Positions 56,201 through 59,900 of a stretch of 64,000 nt of DNA are shown one piece after another (position 1 is the first letter of the stretch; each line of letters starts with the position of its first letter). The notes under the pieces were generated by a model that did no database searches, was not told where the DNA came from, and was given only the letters and a program-made list of their open reading frames with translations. This stretch comes from Nageia nagi. Its lineage: Eukaryota; Pinophyta. Both the position numbers and the translations under genes were made by a program. The stretch covers positions 169,446,001 to 169,510,000 of the forward strand of contig JBITNC010000001.1 in assembly GCA_050084985.1 (NCBI GenBank). Direction: 5' to 3'.

Positions 56201-58190
56201 ACTTCATATCTGTCGTCAAACTGTTTCAAGTGCTATGAAATCTTGAAATTCAAATATTATTGTCTCGTTCTCTTTTAATATGCAAATTTTAGAAGGAACA
56301 CATACAACATATATGATGTGCAAATCTTGCCAATGGGATCTTGGAGGTTTTCAGTATGACTGTATGAGAACCTGCACTTTGTTCTTGAACTGTCCTGACT
56401 TGTAACTACTTTTTTTCATTTTTCTCCACTGGATGAAAAGATTTTCTTATGTATATGTATGTTTGTTGGCCACAGACGAAATGAAAAGAACTCAAAGGTG
56501 CCCAGCTTTTATATGGTGACAAATAATGCAAAGGAGAGACCTGATGTTTGGATTGATCGACCAGAAAAGTATGTACAATTATTCTTGATTTCTCAAGATG
56601 AAAATACCAATTGCATGACATGGAAAATTCTTCTCGCTTTGAGGATATCTTTGACTCATTTATTTTATACTGCAGATCAGTTATACTTGAAATAGCAAGT
56701 GATGTTAGAATGATTAAGTCTGAGGTAATGGAGGCAACACTTTCTCAAATTTACTTCCTAATTAGTTTGACATGAGAACTGCATATTTTTTTCAGACTTT
56801 TATCATTTCGGCTGTAATTGCAGAATGTTTAATAGTTTTGAATGCATTTTATTCCCTAAATTAATGAGCAAAGTGTATGGCAAGGTTTTCGATTTGATAT
56901 TACATATTATTTGTCTAGTTTGTCATATTTGTCTTTGTTTGTGTAGGTTTTTGCTTCCCCTAATAGTTTAAGATTCCCTCGCATACGTAGAGTACGCTAT
57001 GACAAACCTTGGTATGAATGCCTTGATGTACAGAGTATGCTCTCATTGGTTGTCATTCATTGATCTCTTGATTATTATATACATAAGCTGGTTTTCTTAG
57101 AATTCATCAGTAAACAACATAAGCATGAACCGTCTCTATGGCAGCATTTGTGGACTTAGTACAGTCAAGAAGCAACAATACACAGAGCACTGATCACCAT
57201 GCAGATTTGGATCAAAGGAAACAAAAATATACAAAGGAAACTTCAAAGGGAGAAAAGAAGATTCTGAGTGTTGTACCATCACATATGCTTATGACTGATG
57301 TGTCTGATGTGAAAAGGGAGACATTGATATTCAAGAATCTGATGTTCTGTATCCTTTGGAAGTGACTTCAATTTATAAATGGCAACGTTTGCTGTTGTAT
57401 CATTTTGATTTTTTTGTACTTTGTACCAATTCCCTAGTTTGAAGATATCATTATCGTTTTCTTTGTAGTGGTGCTTGATGCTAAATGCCTATTTTCAAAT
57501 GTTCTTCTTGTTTCGTTTTTGCTTATAATGTTTAATGCCTTAACTTTTACAGACTTTGTAAATTTTCCTCCAGATTATTCACTGGAGAAATTTCACAAAT
57601 TGGTGGTGGAACATGGTGGTTCATTCTCAATGAACTTAAACGAGTCAGTCACTCACACCATTGCAGCTGACAAGAGAGGTGGTCTTTGCTTCTAGTTTTG
57701 TGTTTAAGTTTTTGTGTAGTTTTCTTATTACCGGAGCTTGGAAAATATAAACTATACCCATTGACATCTTTGTTTCAAGACAATATGAGTTTTAGGAGGT
57801 TTTTCTATGGTCTTGCTCTTGTTTCTTAAAACTGTAGGAATCAAGTACCAAGCTGCAGTGAAGCATGGAGATGTCATTCATTACTCCTGGATCATCGACA
57901 GTTGTAAAGAGAAGTCTCTCTTGCCACTGAGAGCAAGGTTAGTAAAATAAGTTGTTCATGTAATCTTTATGCGTAATTAGAATAATGATAAGAGAACTTT
58001 CTGATCATAAAGTAACTGTGTTTTGTTATTAGTTAATGACTTTATTTACTTGTTTATGTTATTTTGGCTTTTGCCCGAGCACAGGTATTTTCTTCACCTT
58101 TCAAACTTAACCAAGGAGAAAATGAAGGAGGATGTTGATGAATTTGGGGATCAATACTTTTGGGATGTTGATCTTTCAGATCTGAGACAG
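2154..58190 (+). CDS. LIG4: DNA ligase IV (partial, 16 exons visible)
   Basis: ATP-dependent DNA ligase that seals double-strand breaks in non-homologous end joining, in the nucleus with XRCC4. Joined exons: 2154-2225, 2998-3077, 3184-3221, 31442-31597, 31904-31979, 53740-53864, 54024-54058, 54176-54234, 54592-54675, 56476-56568, 56676-56724, 56947-57034, 57145-57348, 57553-57678, 57838-57937, 58085-58190. Every intron is GT-AG and every junction keeps phase except exon 3 to exon 4, where about 7 nt are missing. Ligase motifs in order: DGEMLVWD, FDILY, EGIILKD, WIKLKPDY, then the OB-fold (IIGGYYGSGRRGGE) with the RFPR motif, a linker, and BRCT 1 (HGGSFSMN, SWIIDS). The Lys nucleophile (KxDG) exon lies upstream of the window; BRCT 2 lies downstream. 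GGYYGSGRRGGE and the overall match are of the plant LIG4 type. Assignment is firm; exon ends were set from splice signals and phase. Confidence 0.95.
2226..2997. other. LIG4 intron, nothing recognised
   Basis: AT-rich single-copy-looking intron of 772 bp. It starts GTAATT and ends TTTCAAG. Confidence 0.7.
2998..3077 (+). CDS. LIG4: LIG4 visible exon 2 (motif III, DGEM)
   Basis: Acceptor TTTCAAG and donor G|GTCAGA. It encodes CILDGEMLVWDKDSNRF and on to FGTNQEI. The DGEM acidic motif lies in the adenylation-domain active site of ATP-dependent ligases. Confidence 0.95.
3184..3221 (+). CDS. LIG4: LIG4 visible exon 3 (38 nt)
   Basis: Acceptor ACTGACAG and donor GTATGC. It encodes AKAAREGLETNQQ and ends in phase 0. 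The next recognisable exon enters 2 nt into a codon and lacks the conserved LCY that should precede VAFD, so the junction is incomplete (see findings). Confidence 0.9.
4094..4439 (-). pseudogene. hAT transposase C-terminal fragment
   Basis: The minus-strand frame reads LNDLVFLQYNLCLHIKQVES and then DAIDLDEMDPRADW. This is the hAT dimerisation-region tail seen again at 35361-35543 and 52561-52800. The fragment lacks the catalytic part. Confidence 0.75.
4460..5640 (-). pseudogene. LINE reverse transcriptase (ORF2) relic
   Basis: Minus-strand translation gives the plant L1-type LINE RT order: IKQGGAPSQFFFSHIKKK, then ELYAALSYMGNSKFPGPDGL, then RPINLFNGSYKILAK, then RQERTGFL, then LEFDKAYDRVEWGFILNMLD. 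Several stops and at least one frameshift are present. It ends abruptly after the FDKAYDRVEW block, so palm motif C and the C-terminus are lost. LINE ORF1 lies just upstream on the same strand (5718-7953), but the endonuclease domain between them is missing. Confidence 0.85.
5718..7953 (-). pseudogene. LINE ORF1 (DUF4283-like), split by a solo LTR
   Basis: The minus strand from 7953 starts LVAAILRTREASLIAHSLL; later SFADMIKGTSPLKPL, a typical start of the plant LINE DUF4283 protein, runs into the LTR at 7422. It resumes at 6222 with HSPQEDERQRLDRQDS, then LNEEFHKWIRTSW, then ELGGKYVTVLFEKPAVVRHIL and IIPHKLGNHLVF. These are the nucleic-acid-binding ORF1p segments. Part of a continuous-looking frame at 5718-6323 is an artefact, because its first ~100 bp are LTR sequence. 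Confidence 0.7.
6223..7421 (-). mobile_element. Solo LTR inside LINE ORF1
   Basis: A 1,199-bp segment is flanked by the 5-bp duplication GTGAA (6218-6222 and 7422-7426). On the minus strand it begins TATAATATCCCAAAA (degraded from a TG start) and ends GTGTGTTTCA. It interrupts LINE ORF1, and the ORF1 protein reads on across the two flanks. A TATTTAA box is near 7010 on the minus strand. No PBS, PPT or coding region is present, so it is a solo LTR. The TGTAAYATCCC terminus resembles the LTR family at 40257 and 40787. Confidence 0.8.
7980..8709 (+). pseudogene. LINE 3' end (zf-RVT domain and tail)
   Basis: The plus-strand frame from 7981 reads GPVWRDWKWNFGGHLLQLKS, then RVFAWSLIFQGLLCKARLVK, then ISTSCCVGC; a shifted frame reads DCSRAKAVWKSF. 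This is the zinc-binding region after RT in plant L1 elements (Cys pairs, then CxxAxxxW). A roughly 170-bp 3' UTR and an A-rich end (8690-8709) follow. It is 5'-truncated, as LINE copies usually are, and lies head-to-head with the minus-strand LINE. Confidence 0.75.
8725..8835 (+). mobile_element. Possible tRNA-derived SINE
   Basis: A GTGTTCGAGCACC segment near 8790 resembles a pol III B box and is followed by an A-run (8820-8829). No clear A box or target duplication was found. Confidence 0.25.
9053..9392 (-). pseudogene. hAT transposase middle fragment
   Basis: The minus-strand frame contains MGYLYEAKDRAKEPIQHFY, then FDPIWGIIDRRLAKQLHR. This matches the hAT block YEAMDRAKE...PIWEIIDRRWNNQLH found intact at 36046-36270. 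Flanking sequence to about 9770 keeps no further recognisable motif. Confidence 0.75.
10700..11266 (-). repeat. 3' LTR of element A (567 bp, internally deleted)
   Basis: Collinear with the 5' LTR at both ends but jumps from CGGCACC to GGGTCCATTGA near 11123-11132. Confidence 0.9.
11267..11280 (-). other. Polypurine tract of element A
   Basis: The minus strand reads GAGAAGGGAGGCTT directly next to the 3' LTR. Confidence 0.85.
11480..12140 (-). repeat. AACGTGGG repeat block replacing pol in element A
   Basis: A run of degenerate 30-45-bp units (plus strand CTCAACGTGGG-type, e.g. near 11700, 11818, 11850, 11905, 11955). On the minus strand it stays open at 11480-11947 and encodes a peptide repeat (VGYPTLSFGKAKHPTLG, then HLTLS and QPTLN). 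It fills the space between protease and PPT where RT, RNase H and integrase should be. Confidence 0.7.
12196..12474 (-). CDS. Retropepsin of element A
   Basis: The minus-strand 92-residue frame starts MVLIDPGASHNFIDVSF. DPGAS is the catalytic DSGA/DTGA-like site with the Ser/Thr position changed to Pro, as in many plant gypsy proteases. It ends HIILGVQWLFDLGDIHTNY, the ILGxxWL strand of the fold. The frame then reads on to SFEIDGRTHTLQGIRDD, which in autonomous elements leads into RT; here it runs into repeats instead. Confidence 0.85.
   Translation of the reverse strand: MMVLIDPGASHNFIDVSFAERKNLKTKRFEGFRVSNASGKLTLVDHIVERFGVRLQSCIVREDFYIYPLKGHPHIILGVQWLFDLGDIHTNY
12690..12760 (-). other. Gag zinc knuckle of element A
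   Basis: The minus strand reads REGKCLYCKKTWEPRHRC. This fits the plant gypsy pattern CxxCxxxWxPxHxC (as in CFKCGEKWSPGHKC), typical of the C-terminus of gypsy Gag. Confidence 0.75.
12831..14326 (-). CDS. Gag of element A (decayed)
   Basis: The minus strand begins at 14326 (MDPTRLCMKPIVHHYYTRSN), just after the PBS. A short tandem peptide repeat follows (units like ITPRMTERPH, about 13830-13945, from an imperfect 30-bp DNA repeat), then the retrotransposon gag core: LHFKGDALKWWQHGV, FDQKENDYF, then GMVDDYVIKFQRIVIMIHHI and EPLLGMVKAFSLKSLDDAIR (about 13240-12850). The reading frame changes at least twice and contains stops, so it is not functional as it stands. The TPRMTER repeat looks recent because its DNA copies are near-identical. 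Confidence 0.8.
14327..14338 (-). other. Primer binding site of element A
   Basis: The minus strand reads TGGTATTAGAGC, 2 nt inside the 5' LTR. It matches the common plant PBS TGGTATCAGAGC (initiator Met tRNA 3' end) at 11 of 12 positions. Confidence 0.85.
14341..15581 (-). repeat. 5' LTR of element A (1,241 bp)
   Basis: Starts TGTGATGATCC and ends GACATCACA on the plus strand. It has about 690 bp (roughly 14768-15458) that the other LTR lacks; this extra part carries AACGTGGG-type repeats (15085-15320). Confidence 0.9.
15963..15973 (+). promoter_or_regulatory. TATA box upstream of ORFX copy 1
   Basis: TCTATAAATAT lies between the hairpin array and a ~0.9-kb leader before the ORFX start codon. 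The same order occurs in copies 2 and 4. Confidence 0.5.
16860..20074 (+). pseudogene. ORFX copy 1 (unrecognised retroelement protein)
   Basis: Starts at ATG 16860 (MASITSNIKERKQARLKMK) and ends PPLPF at 20074. From 17152 to 18840 one frame is kept through several stops, e.g. VGIEKFFAWRSEGVLYN, WSKVISDCLATQLTN and ALWQLPRFTND. These align with ORFX copy 2 (FQWNSEGDYEYSE, WSKVLSDLIADQLST, PYQLPRFMNN). A Ser/Thr/Pro-rich linker follows (18540-18840). After a frameshift comes a coiled-coil region (IQIRELKKIVAS, KEVEAAHLTIEDIRKQ, about 19285-19410) and a C-terminal tail ending VETFMGDNFEATIAF. No gag, protease, RT or integrase motif was seen. The function is unknown; the Pfam plant mobile-domain and putative plant transposon protein families are worth testing. 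It is broken by stops and frameshifts. Confidence 0.6.
20075..20950 (+). promoter_or_regulatory. LTR-like segment after ORFX copy 1
   Basis: Contains a TATA box (TTCTATAAATATGAGG near 20205) followed by an AG-rich leader, as in LTR U3-R-U5 segments. The ends and a partner LTR were not identified, and it is not similar to the region upstream of copy 1. Confidence 0.35.
21591..21716. repeat. Tandem 63-bp duplication
   Basis: TTGTTGTATATTGTCCAAG starts at 21591 and again at 21654. The two copies differ at several positions. Confidence 0.85.
21700..22330 (-). pseudogene. Ty3/gypsy reverse transcriptase relic
   Basis: The minus strand reads IVVEFDSIFKTPTKKPLHYK (pre-RT LxxFxxVFxxP region), then ALLCGNQIILA and KCSFCIDYTTLNKIT (RT fingers, xFCVDYRxLNKxT), then MEDCIKI (WKTAFKT). 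Many stops and shifts are present, and the palm YxDD motif is not preserved. It is too decayed to place in a lineage. Confidence 0.65.
22331..23560. other. Intron sequence, nothing recognised
   Basis: Short frames only. Two imperfect GGAATGCNTTTCCTCC segments occur at about 23017 and 23300; their meaning is unclear. Confidence 0.4.
23565..23795 (+). mobile_element. Possible SINE or LINE 3' tail
   Basis: A segment with GACTCCAACACCTGAGTGGTAGG, a short stem (GTTACCCCTACCCGC) and an A-rich end (GAAGAAAAAAAATAAAA at about 23776-23792). It looks like a retroposed 3' end. No B box is clear. Confidence 0.3.
23800..24638 (-). promoter_or_regulatory. LTR-like segment after ORFX copy 2
   Basis: On the minus strand, after the ORFX stop, a TTTGCTCCCACAAACTT segment (24515-24535) precedes a TATA box (CTATATATAG near 24415). 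A similar TTTGCTCCCACAAGCT segment lies after ORFX copy 4 at about 60758-60772, which supports a shared 3' end of the ORFX elements. Confidence 0.4.
24639..27869 (-). pseudogene. ORFX copy 2 (1,076-codon frame with stops)
   Basis: The best preserved ORFX copy. From MTPSKGNSAPDFARDLERLK at 27869 to the TAG at 24639 almost everything stays in one frame, interrupted by about ten stops but with no major frameshift that I can see. Order: N-terminal region with PFPELCMEVGHHW and FQWNSEGDYEYSEA (about residues 90-150); WSKVLSDLIADQLSTIDTTP (about 230); TAWIGRGTYSIWKCYPKWKL (about 280); QPYQLPRFMNN (about 355); a charged region with DHYDPDHRLHSFF; a polar, disordered linker (26300-25500) rich in Ser, Arg and Glu; a coiled coil KDKEIKGLKKELAAQKKLTK (about 25380-25400); and a C-terminal domain with FLDDDAGIRDRDLVVAEVRH. 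I do not recognise the family. No RT, integrase or zinc knuckle is visible. Confidence 0.65.
28091..28098 (-). promoter_or_regulatory. TATA box upstream of ORFX copy 2
   Basis: TATAAATA on the minus strand, about 220 bp before the ORFX start codon and just downstream of the hairpin array. Confidence 0.55.
28250..29107. repeat. Array of seven palindromic GGCGCATGC units
   Basis: Units at about 28250-28306, 28462-28516, 28535-28592, 28678-28738, 28821-28881, 28935-28997 and 29050-29107. Each has a left arm like CTTGGCGCATGC, a ~30-nt centre AAAAGTCAAGATTTTGTCTT, and a right arm like GCATGCGCCAAG. In the second unit, 28463-28474 and 28505-28516 are a perfect 12-bp inverted repeat. Units are separated by unrelated 15-150-bp spacers of variable length. 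It lies upstream of the TATA box of ORFX copy 2. Confidence 0.85.
29460..30830 (-). pseudogene. hAT transposase fragment
   Basis: The minus-strand frame 30810-30418 reads YPCLDLMLDDIGKLENQC, then IYGHTRVLNLMRQFNEKKEL, then RPSLKKMFIHEMWMTSKYAH: the LDLMLEDIGK and IYNHxxVLxLMR blocks of plant hAT proteins. Decayed tail motifs (LNDLVF-like) continue to about 29500. Confidence 0.75.
30870..30975 (-). mobile_element. Possible tRNA-derived SINE
   Basis: On the minus strand, GGCCTAGGTTCAAATTTCCC near 30920-30940 has a B-box-like GGTTCAAATTTCC, and the segment ends at a T/A-rich tail. The A box is uncertain. Confidence 0.3.
30976..31441. other. Intron end before exon 4, nothing recognised
   Basis: AT-rich unique sequence with no domain and no 7-nt microexon candidate of the expected form. 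Confidence 0.5.
31442..31597 (+). CDS. LIG4: LIG4 visible exon 4 (motif IIIa, FDILY)
   Basis: Acceptor ATATCAG and donor G|GTAAAA. It encodes VAFDILYAGDTSVIHQSL, then KPLKGRLEILVPQ. The match to plant LIG4 is close throughout. It lies 28.2 kb after exon 3. Confidence 0.95.
31904..31979 (+). CDS. LIG4: LIG4 visible exon 5
   Basis: Acceptor CATTGCAG and donor AG|GTTTGT. It encodes GEPCRSFVAHSVEEVAKFF, then QETVENR; the final Arg codon is completed in exon 6, 21.8 kb away. Confidence 0.93.
32206..33338. repeat. AT-rich block between ~31-bp direct repeats
   Basis: AAGTATTACCCAGGCAACAC at 32206 recurs imperfectly at 33308 (AAGTATCACCCAGTTAACAC), 1,102 bp later. Between them lie a short GC-rich pocket (about 32415-32520) and about 750 bp of nearly pure A/T (32530-33290) ending in a (TG)n(TA)n microsatellite near 33250-33275. 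Confidence 0.7.
34677..38572 (-). mobile_element. Nearly complete hAT DNA transposon
   Basis: A 3,896-bp element flanked by the 8-bp duplication GATTGAAA (34669-34676 and 38573-38580), the length typical of hAT. Imperfect terminal inverted repeats: left GTCCATAGTTAAAAAAATCGG, and right, read inward, GTAGTTGTAAAAATCGAATC. Subterminal AATCGGAATCGG-type repeats occur at both ends. The transposase is on the minus strand. The uninterrupted target is visible in the related sequence at about 59890-59925 (GGACTGAAACCTCAAGG). Confidence 0.85.
35361..37981 (-). CDS. hAT transposase (spliced, decayed)
   Basis: Minus-strand blocks in order: 37981-37184 with KKAIGNFWYYSNLSFDVANS, then NILSDGWTDTRQRTLMNFLV and FLKSMDASGEIKN (BED-proximal and DUF659 region); NVVQ at about 37150 with a GT donor, resuming near 37005 with VITNNDYAYVKAG; VAHVIDLLLKDIGR; IYNHAWVLHLIR (36850-36665); ATTRFATSFLTLQN (36661-36458); GYVYETMDKAKEVVSTFF and WDMVDRRWNTQLHKPLHGAG (36270-36046); and the C-terminal LNDLVFVHYNLRLRHRQIE with DAIELDEIDASDVW (35543-35361). 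The exon-like gaps fit introns, but stops suggest loss of activity. A proline-rich N-terminal tract is present at about residues 65-80. Confidence 0.8.
38581..39407 (-). repeat. Copia-type LTR/leader copy 1
   Basis: It is similar along its length to 59900-60714 in the same orientation (shared AAGGTTTATAT, TGCATTGTCTAAA, CATGCAAGTTGTGA-like and CACAACTCCAA segments), and the short match left of the hAT (34530-34668 with about 59770-59890) continues it. Similarity stops at CCTAGTGTTGCC near 39407. The hAT 34677-38572 inserted into it. Confidence 0.55.
40787..42108 (+). mobile_element. Solo LTR F (family B), inverted inside R
   Basis: 1,322 bp, TGTAACATCCCC...GGGATTTTACA, with target duplication CGGAA (40782-40786 and 42109-42113). 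There is no PBS, PPT or coding sequence. It contains AACGTTGG/CCCACGTTGG-type repeats at about 41060-41290 and a TATATAAGG box near 41341. Same family as R but in the opposite orientation. Confidence 0.9.
42383..43794 (-). repeat. 3' LTR of element C (1,412 bp)
   Basis: Collinear with 46777-48221 and visibly more than 90 percent identical in the stretches I compared. A TATATATAG box lies near 43117. Confidence 0.9.
43770..45038 (-). pseudogene. Long unrecognised frame of element C (one stop)
   Basis: Two frames, 45038-44421 (205 aa) and 44366-43770 (198 aa), are in the same reading frame. A single stop near 44421 separates them, giving about 420 codons up to the PPT. The sequence is rich in Val, Ala, Thr and Asp (e.g. 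VVVHSLWAAFDDVKIVARGG; SLRAANRLLWAAHFSVLADI) with a loose internal repeat of an LWAA motif. No known domain was recognised; the last residues run into the LTR. Confidence 0.45.
43795..43808 (-). other. Polypurine tract of element C
   Basis: The minus strand reads AGGAGGGGAGGCTT, abutting the 3' LTR and closely matching the PPT of element A. Confidence 0.85.
45300..46150 (-). repeat. AACGTGGG repeat block in element C
   Basis: Many 35-50-bp degenerate units with CTCAACGTGGG or TCCAACGTGGGATGCCTAGG cores on the plus strand (e.g. about 45330, 45388, 45605, 45665, 45728, 45787, 45937, 45968, 46000). On the minus strand they encode HPTLEEEVANHPTLSSEELA-like peptides. The layout mirrors element A. 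Confidence 0.7.
46434..46745 (-). CDS. First frame of element C, unrecognised
   Basis: The minus strand begins MEGRSTVTAKKLDYDPKVFR about 20 bp after the PBS and continues RFEEKKIPIVEREKLIWYLG, then SMAEEFQRDVTFHVYQELLG to a stop at 46434. It is charged and probably helical, in the position of gag, but without a recognisable gag core. The open frame extends upstream into the LTR (to 46961), which is not likely to be coding. Confidence 0.45.
   Translation of the reverse strand, partial: EGMEGRSTVTAKKLDYDPKVFRHLLQRFEEKKIPIVEREKLIWYLGKRHVERMSKKRWRPQLPRPNPTHKTPPCIEILLQIYRSMAEEFQRDVTFHVYQELLG
46763..46774 (-). other. Primer binding site of element C
   Basis: The minus strand reads TGGTATCAAAGC, 2 nt from the 5' LTR. 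It differs from the usual initiator Met PBS at one position. Confidence 0.85.
46777..48221 (-). repeat. 5' LTR of element C (1,445 bp)
   Basis: Starts TGTGAGGATC at 46777 and ends GACGTCACA at 48221. It differs from the 3' LTR by scattered substitutions and short indels (e.g. extra CTGTAGAATGTCAAG-type bases near 47385). Confidence 0.9.
49675..49812 (+). repeat. Short TTGCATATTGAGATATT tandem repeat
   Basis: Four to six degenerate copies of a 20-25-bp unit (GCATATTGAATTTTTGCATA; CATATTGAGATATTG) just after a CTATTTATAC box at 49677. The segment follows ORFX copy 3 and may be part of an LTR. Confidence 0.55.
51887..52805 (+). pseudogene. hAT transposase C-terminal half
   Basis: The plus strand reads VSKPLVRVLHLVDCEKSQMS, then YDTIDRAKDGIAYFYNHKRP, then YKPIWDIIDQCW, then LHATTYYLNPIFFF. 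After an intron-like gap it continues WWEELGAYTPNLQYFAIRIY, then VSATSVFDHIKKRNKSTQKN, and a shifted frame reads LVFVQYNLCLDHKQI and PFEWITNLKEQQAQQ. This is the hAT tail including the dimerisation region. It lies in the opposite orientation to the other hAT copies. Confidence 0.8.
53130..53325 (+). pseudogene. LINE RNase H C-terminal scrap
   Basis: The plus strand reads VEFDFEFLYYEVNHVLREGN, then NVVDWLAN and a tail WIPPDIFPSDL. The HVxREGNxVADWLAN pattern is typical of the RNase H domain at the 3' end of plant L1-type LINEs. Confidence 0.65.
53740..53864 (+). CDS. LIG4: LIG4 visible exon 6 (motifs IV and V)
   Basis: Acceptor GTTTGCAG and donor ATAG|GTCCGT. It encodes DEGIILKDLDSKWEPGDRSG, then KWIKLKPDY and LDVLIIG. 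EGIILKD is motif IV and KLKPDY holds the motif V lysines. The exon makes the junction from the adenylation domain to the OB-fold. Confidence 0.96.
54024..54058 (+). CDS. LIG4: LIG4 visible exon 7 (35 nt, OB-fold)
   Basis: A very short exon encoding GYYGSGRRGGE, flanked by CACAG and GTGCCA. Phase fits both neighbours. Confidence 0.94.
54176..54234 (+). CDS. LIG4: LIG4 visible exon 8 (OB-fold)
   Basis: Acceptor CTTTCAG and donor AAG|GTTGTC. It encodes VAQFLLGLAETSTSTSYPT and the start of an Arg codon. Confidence 0.94.
54592..54675 (+). CDS. LIG4: LIG4 visible exon 9 (OB-fold)
   Basis: Acceptor CTTGCAG and donor CAG|GTCATT. It encodes FFSFCKVGSGLSDEECGVL, then VSKLKPYF. KVGSG is the typical OB-fold strand after the ligase catalytic core. 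Confidence 0.95.
54676..56475. other. 1.8-kb LIG4 intron, nothing recognised
   Basis: AT-rich sequence without coding motifs or clear repeats; GTCATT...CCACAG boundaries. Confidence 0.65.
56476..56568 (+). CDS. LIG4: LIG4 visible exon 10 (OB-fold)
   Basis: Acceptor GGCCACAG and donor AA|GTATGT. It encodes RNEKNSKVPSFYMVTNNAK, then ERPDVWIDRPE. RPDVWI matches the conserved KPDVWI of LIG4 proteins. Confidence 0.95.
56676..56724 (+). CDS. LIG4: LIG4 visible exon 11 (49 nt)
   Basis: Acceptor ACTGCAG and donor GAG|GTAATG. It encodes SVILEIASDVRMIKSE, ending in phase 0. Confidence 0.94.
56947..57034 (+). CDS. LIG4: LIG4 visible exon 12 (motif VI, RFPR)
   Basis: Acceptor TTGTGTAG and donor A|GTATGC. 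It encodes VFASPNSLRFPRIRRVRYDK, then PWYECLDVQ. RFPRIRRVR is the conserved C-terminal motif of the ligase OB-fold. Confidence 0.96.
57145..57348 (+). CDS. LIG4: LIG4 visible exon 13 (linker)
   Basis: Acceptor TATGGCAG and donor T|GTATCC. It starts FVDLVQSRSNN and ends ETLIFKNLMF, the first beta strand of BRCT 1. The middle is a polar, Lys/Ser-rich linker of the XRCC4-interaction side of LIG4 and is poorly conserved, as usual. Confidence 0.9.
57553..57678 (+). CDS. LIG4: LIG4 visible exon 14 (BRCT 1)
   Basis: Acceptor TTTTACAG and donor G|GTGGTC. It encodes FVNFPPDYSLEKFHKLVVEH, then GGSFSMNLNESVTHTIAADK. HGG and the THTIA strand are typical BRCT features. Confidence 0.95.
57838..57937 (+). 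CDS. LIG4: LIG4 visible exon 15 (BRCT 1)
   Basis: Acceptor AACTGTAG and donor AG|GTTAGT. It encodes IKYQAAVKHGDVIHYSWIID, then SCKEKSLLPLRA. The invariant BRCT Trp lies in SWIIDS. Confidence 0.95.
58085..58190 (+). CDS. LIG4: LIG4 visible exon 16 (end of BRCT 1)
   Basis: Acceptor GAGCACAG and donor CAG|GTACAT. It encodes YFLHLSNLTKEKMKEDVDEF, then WDVDLSDLRQ, ending in phase 0. The rest of the gene, including BRCT 2, is not found before 64000. Confidence 0.93.
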
Positions 58191-58920
58191 GTACATTATG
58201 CCTAATTGACTTTGCTCAACTTGTTTTATCTCAGTACTGTCAAAAAATGAAGAACTTTTAGAAAACCTTGTTTTGTGGACATGTGTGGAGGGAGTTATTG
58301 GCAGTTTAACTTTAAAATTTAAAATAGGTGGACACTTTATTAGATACAAATGTTTTGAAGAGACACCATCAAGAGATTTTAGCTATGTTATACTTGTTGT
58401 CACCTGTTGACTCTTATATTTTGCACTCTCTCTATATATGAATATATTAGCTTTAATACTTCTCATATGCTGTTATTGTACATAGTTGCCAAAATTGTAA
58501 TCGCCAATTTATTGGCAATTGATCAACGAAAATCAGCGTGTTGCAAATATTTTTAAATCAAATATGAGAAAAATTGCAAAAATGAAATGTATCAAAATGC
58601 TGATTGGAAGTATGTCTTTTTCAGTTGCATGCTCTATTTTCTCTAGAAATGCAATGTTTTTTCGGTATTTTCAGTTCACCATGATTTTTCAACAGCCTGT
58701 GATTGTCTTTTAGTTTTTTTCAATCTTTTGAATAGATATTGCTTTCTTGGAAAATATTTTCTTGACCTACCTATGGACAAAAAAATGGTTATCAAGGGTA
58801 TTAGGCCTTCTTAATGTTTACTTGAGACTTGCTTATATGAAGTCTGAAGCACACCTGCATCACTTATCTTACAGAAATCAAATTTCCAGCAAGACCAGGA
58901 ATACGAAGTACACCTGGGAG
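58191..58920. other. LIG4 intron, nothing recognised
   Basis: No domain found. It starts with donor GTACAT, and no later LIG4 exon was found up to 64000. Confidence 0.6.
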
Positions 58921-58924
58921 GGAT

Positions 58925-59900
58925 TTAATCCTTCCATCCTTTAACAATAACTTCACCCTTCCATGACCAATGATTTTTGCATGTTGAATCATCTCCCAAA
59001 AATACATTACCTCCATCAGATTTTTCGTACTCACAAGACCACTCCCTATGCTGAGTCATATGATAAGAGGCACCAATATTGATCAATGATGCTTCACGAT
59101 TTGGATGTGTGCTAGAAGACGCCAACTACATATCTTCTCCTTGAGTAGATTTCTTTGCTTTTGTGGAAGTAGAATCATCAGATCCCTTTGCATTCTCAAT
59201 ATTCTTGGATCTACTTTCCTTCTTCATATGCCTAGCATTACTACATTTCCAACATTTTACTACAAATTTTCCATGAGAATTAGATCTCCCTTTAGACTTA
59301 GATCTATCATCAAATCTAGATTTCTTCCTTTCCTTGGTATGCCCCCTTACATTTAGGGCATACTTGGATAGATCCTCCATGGATTTTCTTCTCATATCCT
59401 TTGATAACAGGGATGCTTTCATATCCTCAAACTTCAAACTAGTTGAACCTGGCCTTCCAATTGCTACAACCAGATTATCTCATGAATCTGGTAACGAACA
59501 TAACAAGGTAATACATTTATCCTCTTCACTCATCTTAATATCAACAGATGCGAGTTGACTTACCAACGTGTTGAACACATTAAGATGATATGCTACAAAA
59601 TCCCTTCATTCATTATGAGGAGATACAACTTCTTTCGAGGGAATAATTTATTCACTAGGGACTTAGATTGATACAAAGCCTCCAACTTATTCCACAACTC
59701 CTTTGCACTATTTTCTCCAAAGATAGGGATCAGAATTGAATCTGCAAGGCATAGCCGAATAAGACTTTTTGCCTTTCAGTTAATCTTGTCCCTGTTGGGA
59801 TGTTTTTCTTTCCTCTTACAAAAGCTGTTGGATGATGGCAAATAGGGAAACTATCACAACATTTAGATGAGATAGCATTACCTATCCCCACTTGAAAGGA
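58925..59900 (-). pseudogene. Ty1/copia gag and protease relic
   Basis: Minus strand in order: RQKVLFGYALQIQF; AKELWNKLEALYQSKSLVNK-like UBN2 Gag (about 59720-59640, partly frameshifted); KFEDMKASLLSKDMRRKSME (59437-59370); a decayed zinc knuckle CWKCSNARHMKKE (about 59250-59215; the last Cys is lost); then the protease start INIGASYHMTQHREW (about 59085-59040, in the place of the usual LDSGASxHMTxxREW). The element stops near 58925; integrase and RT are missing. Confidence 0.85.
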
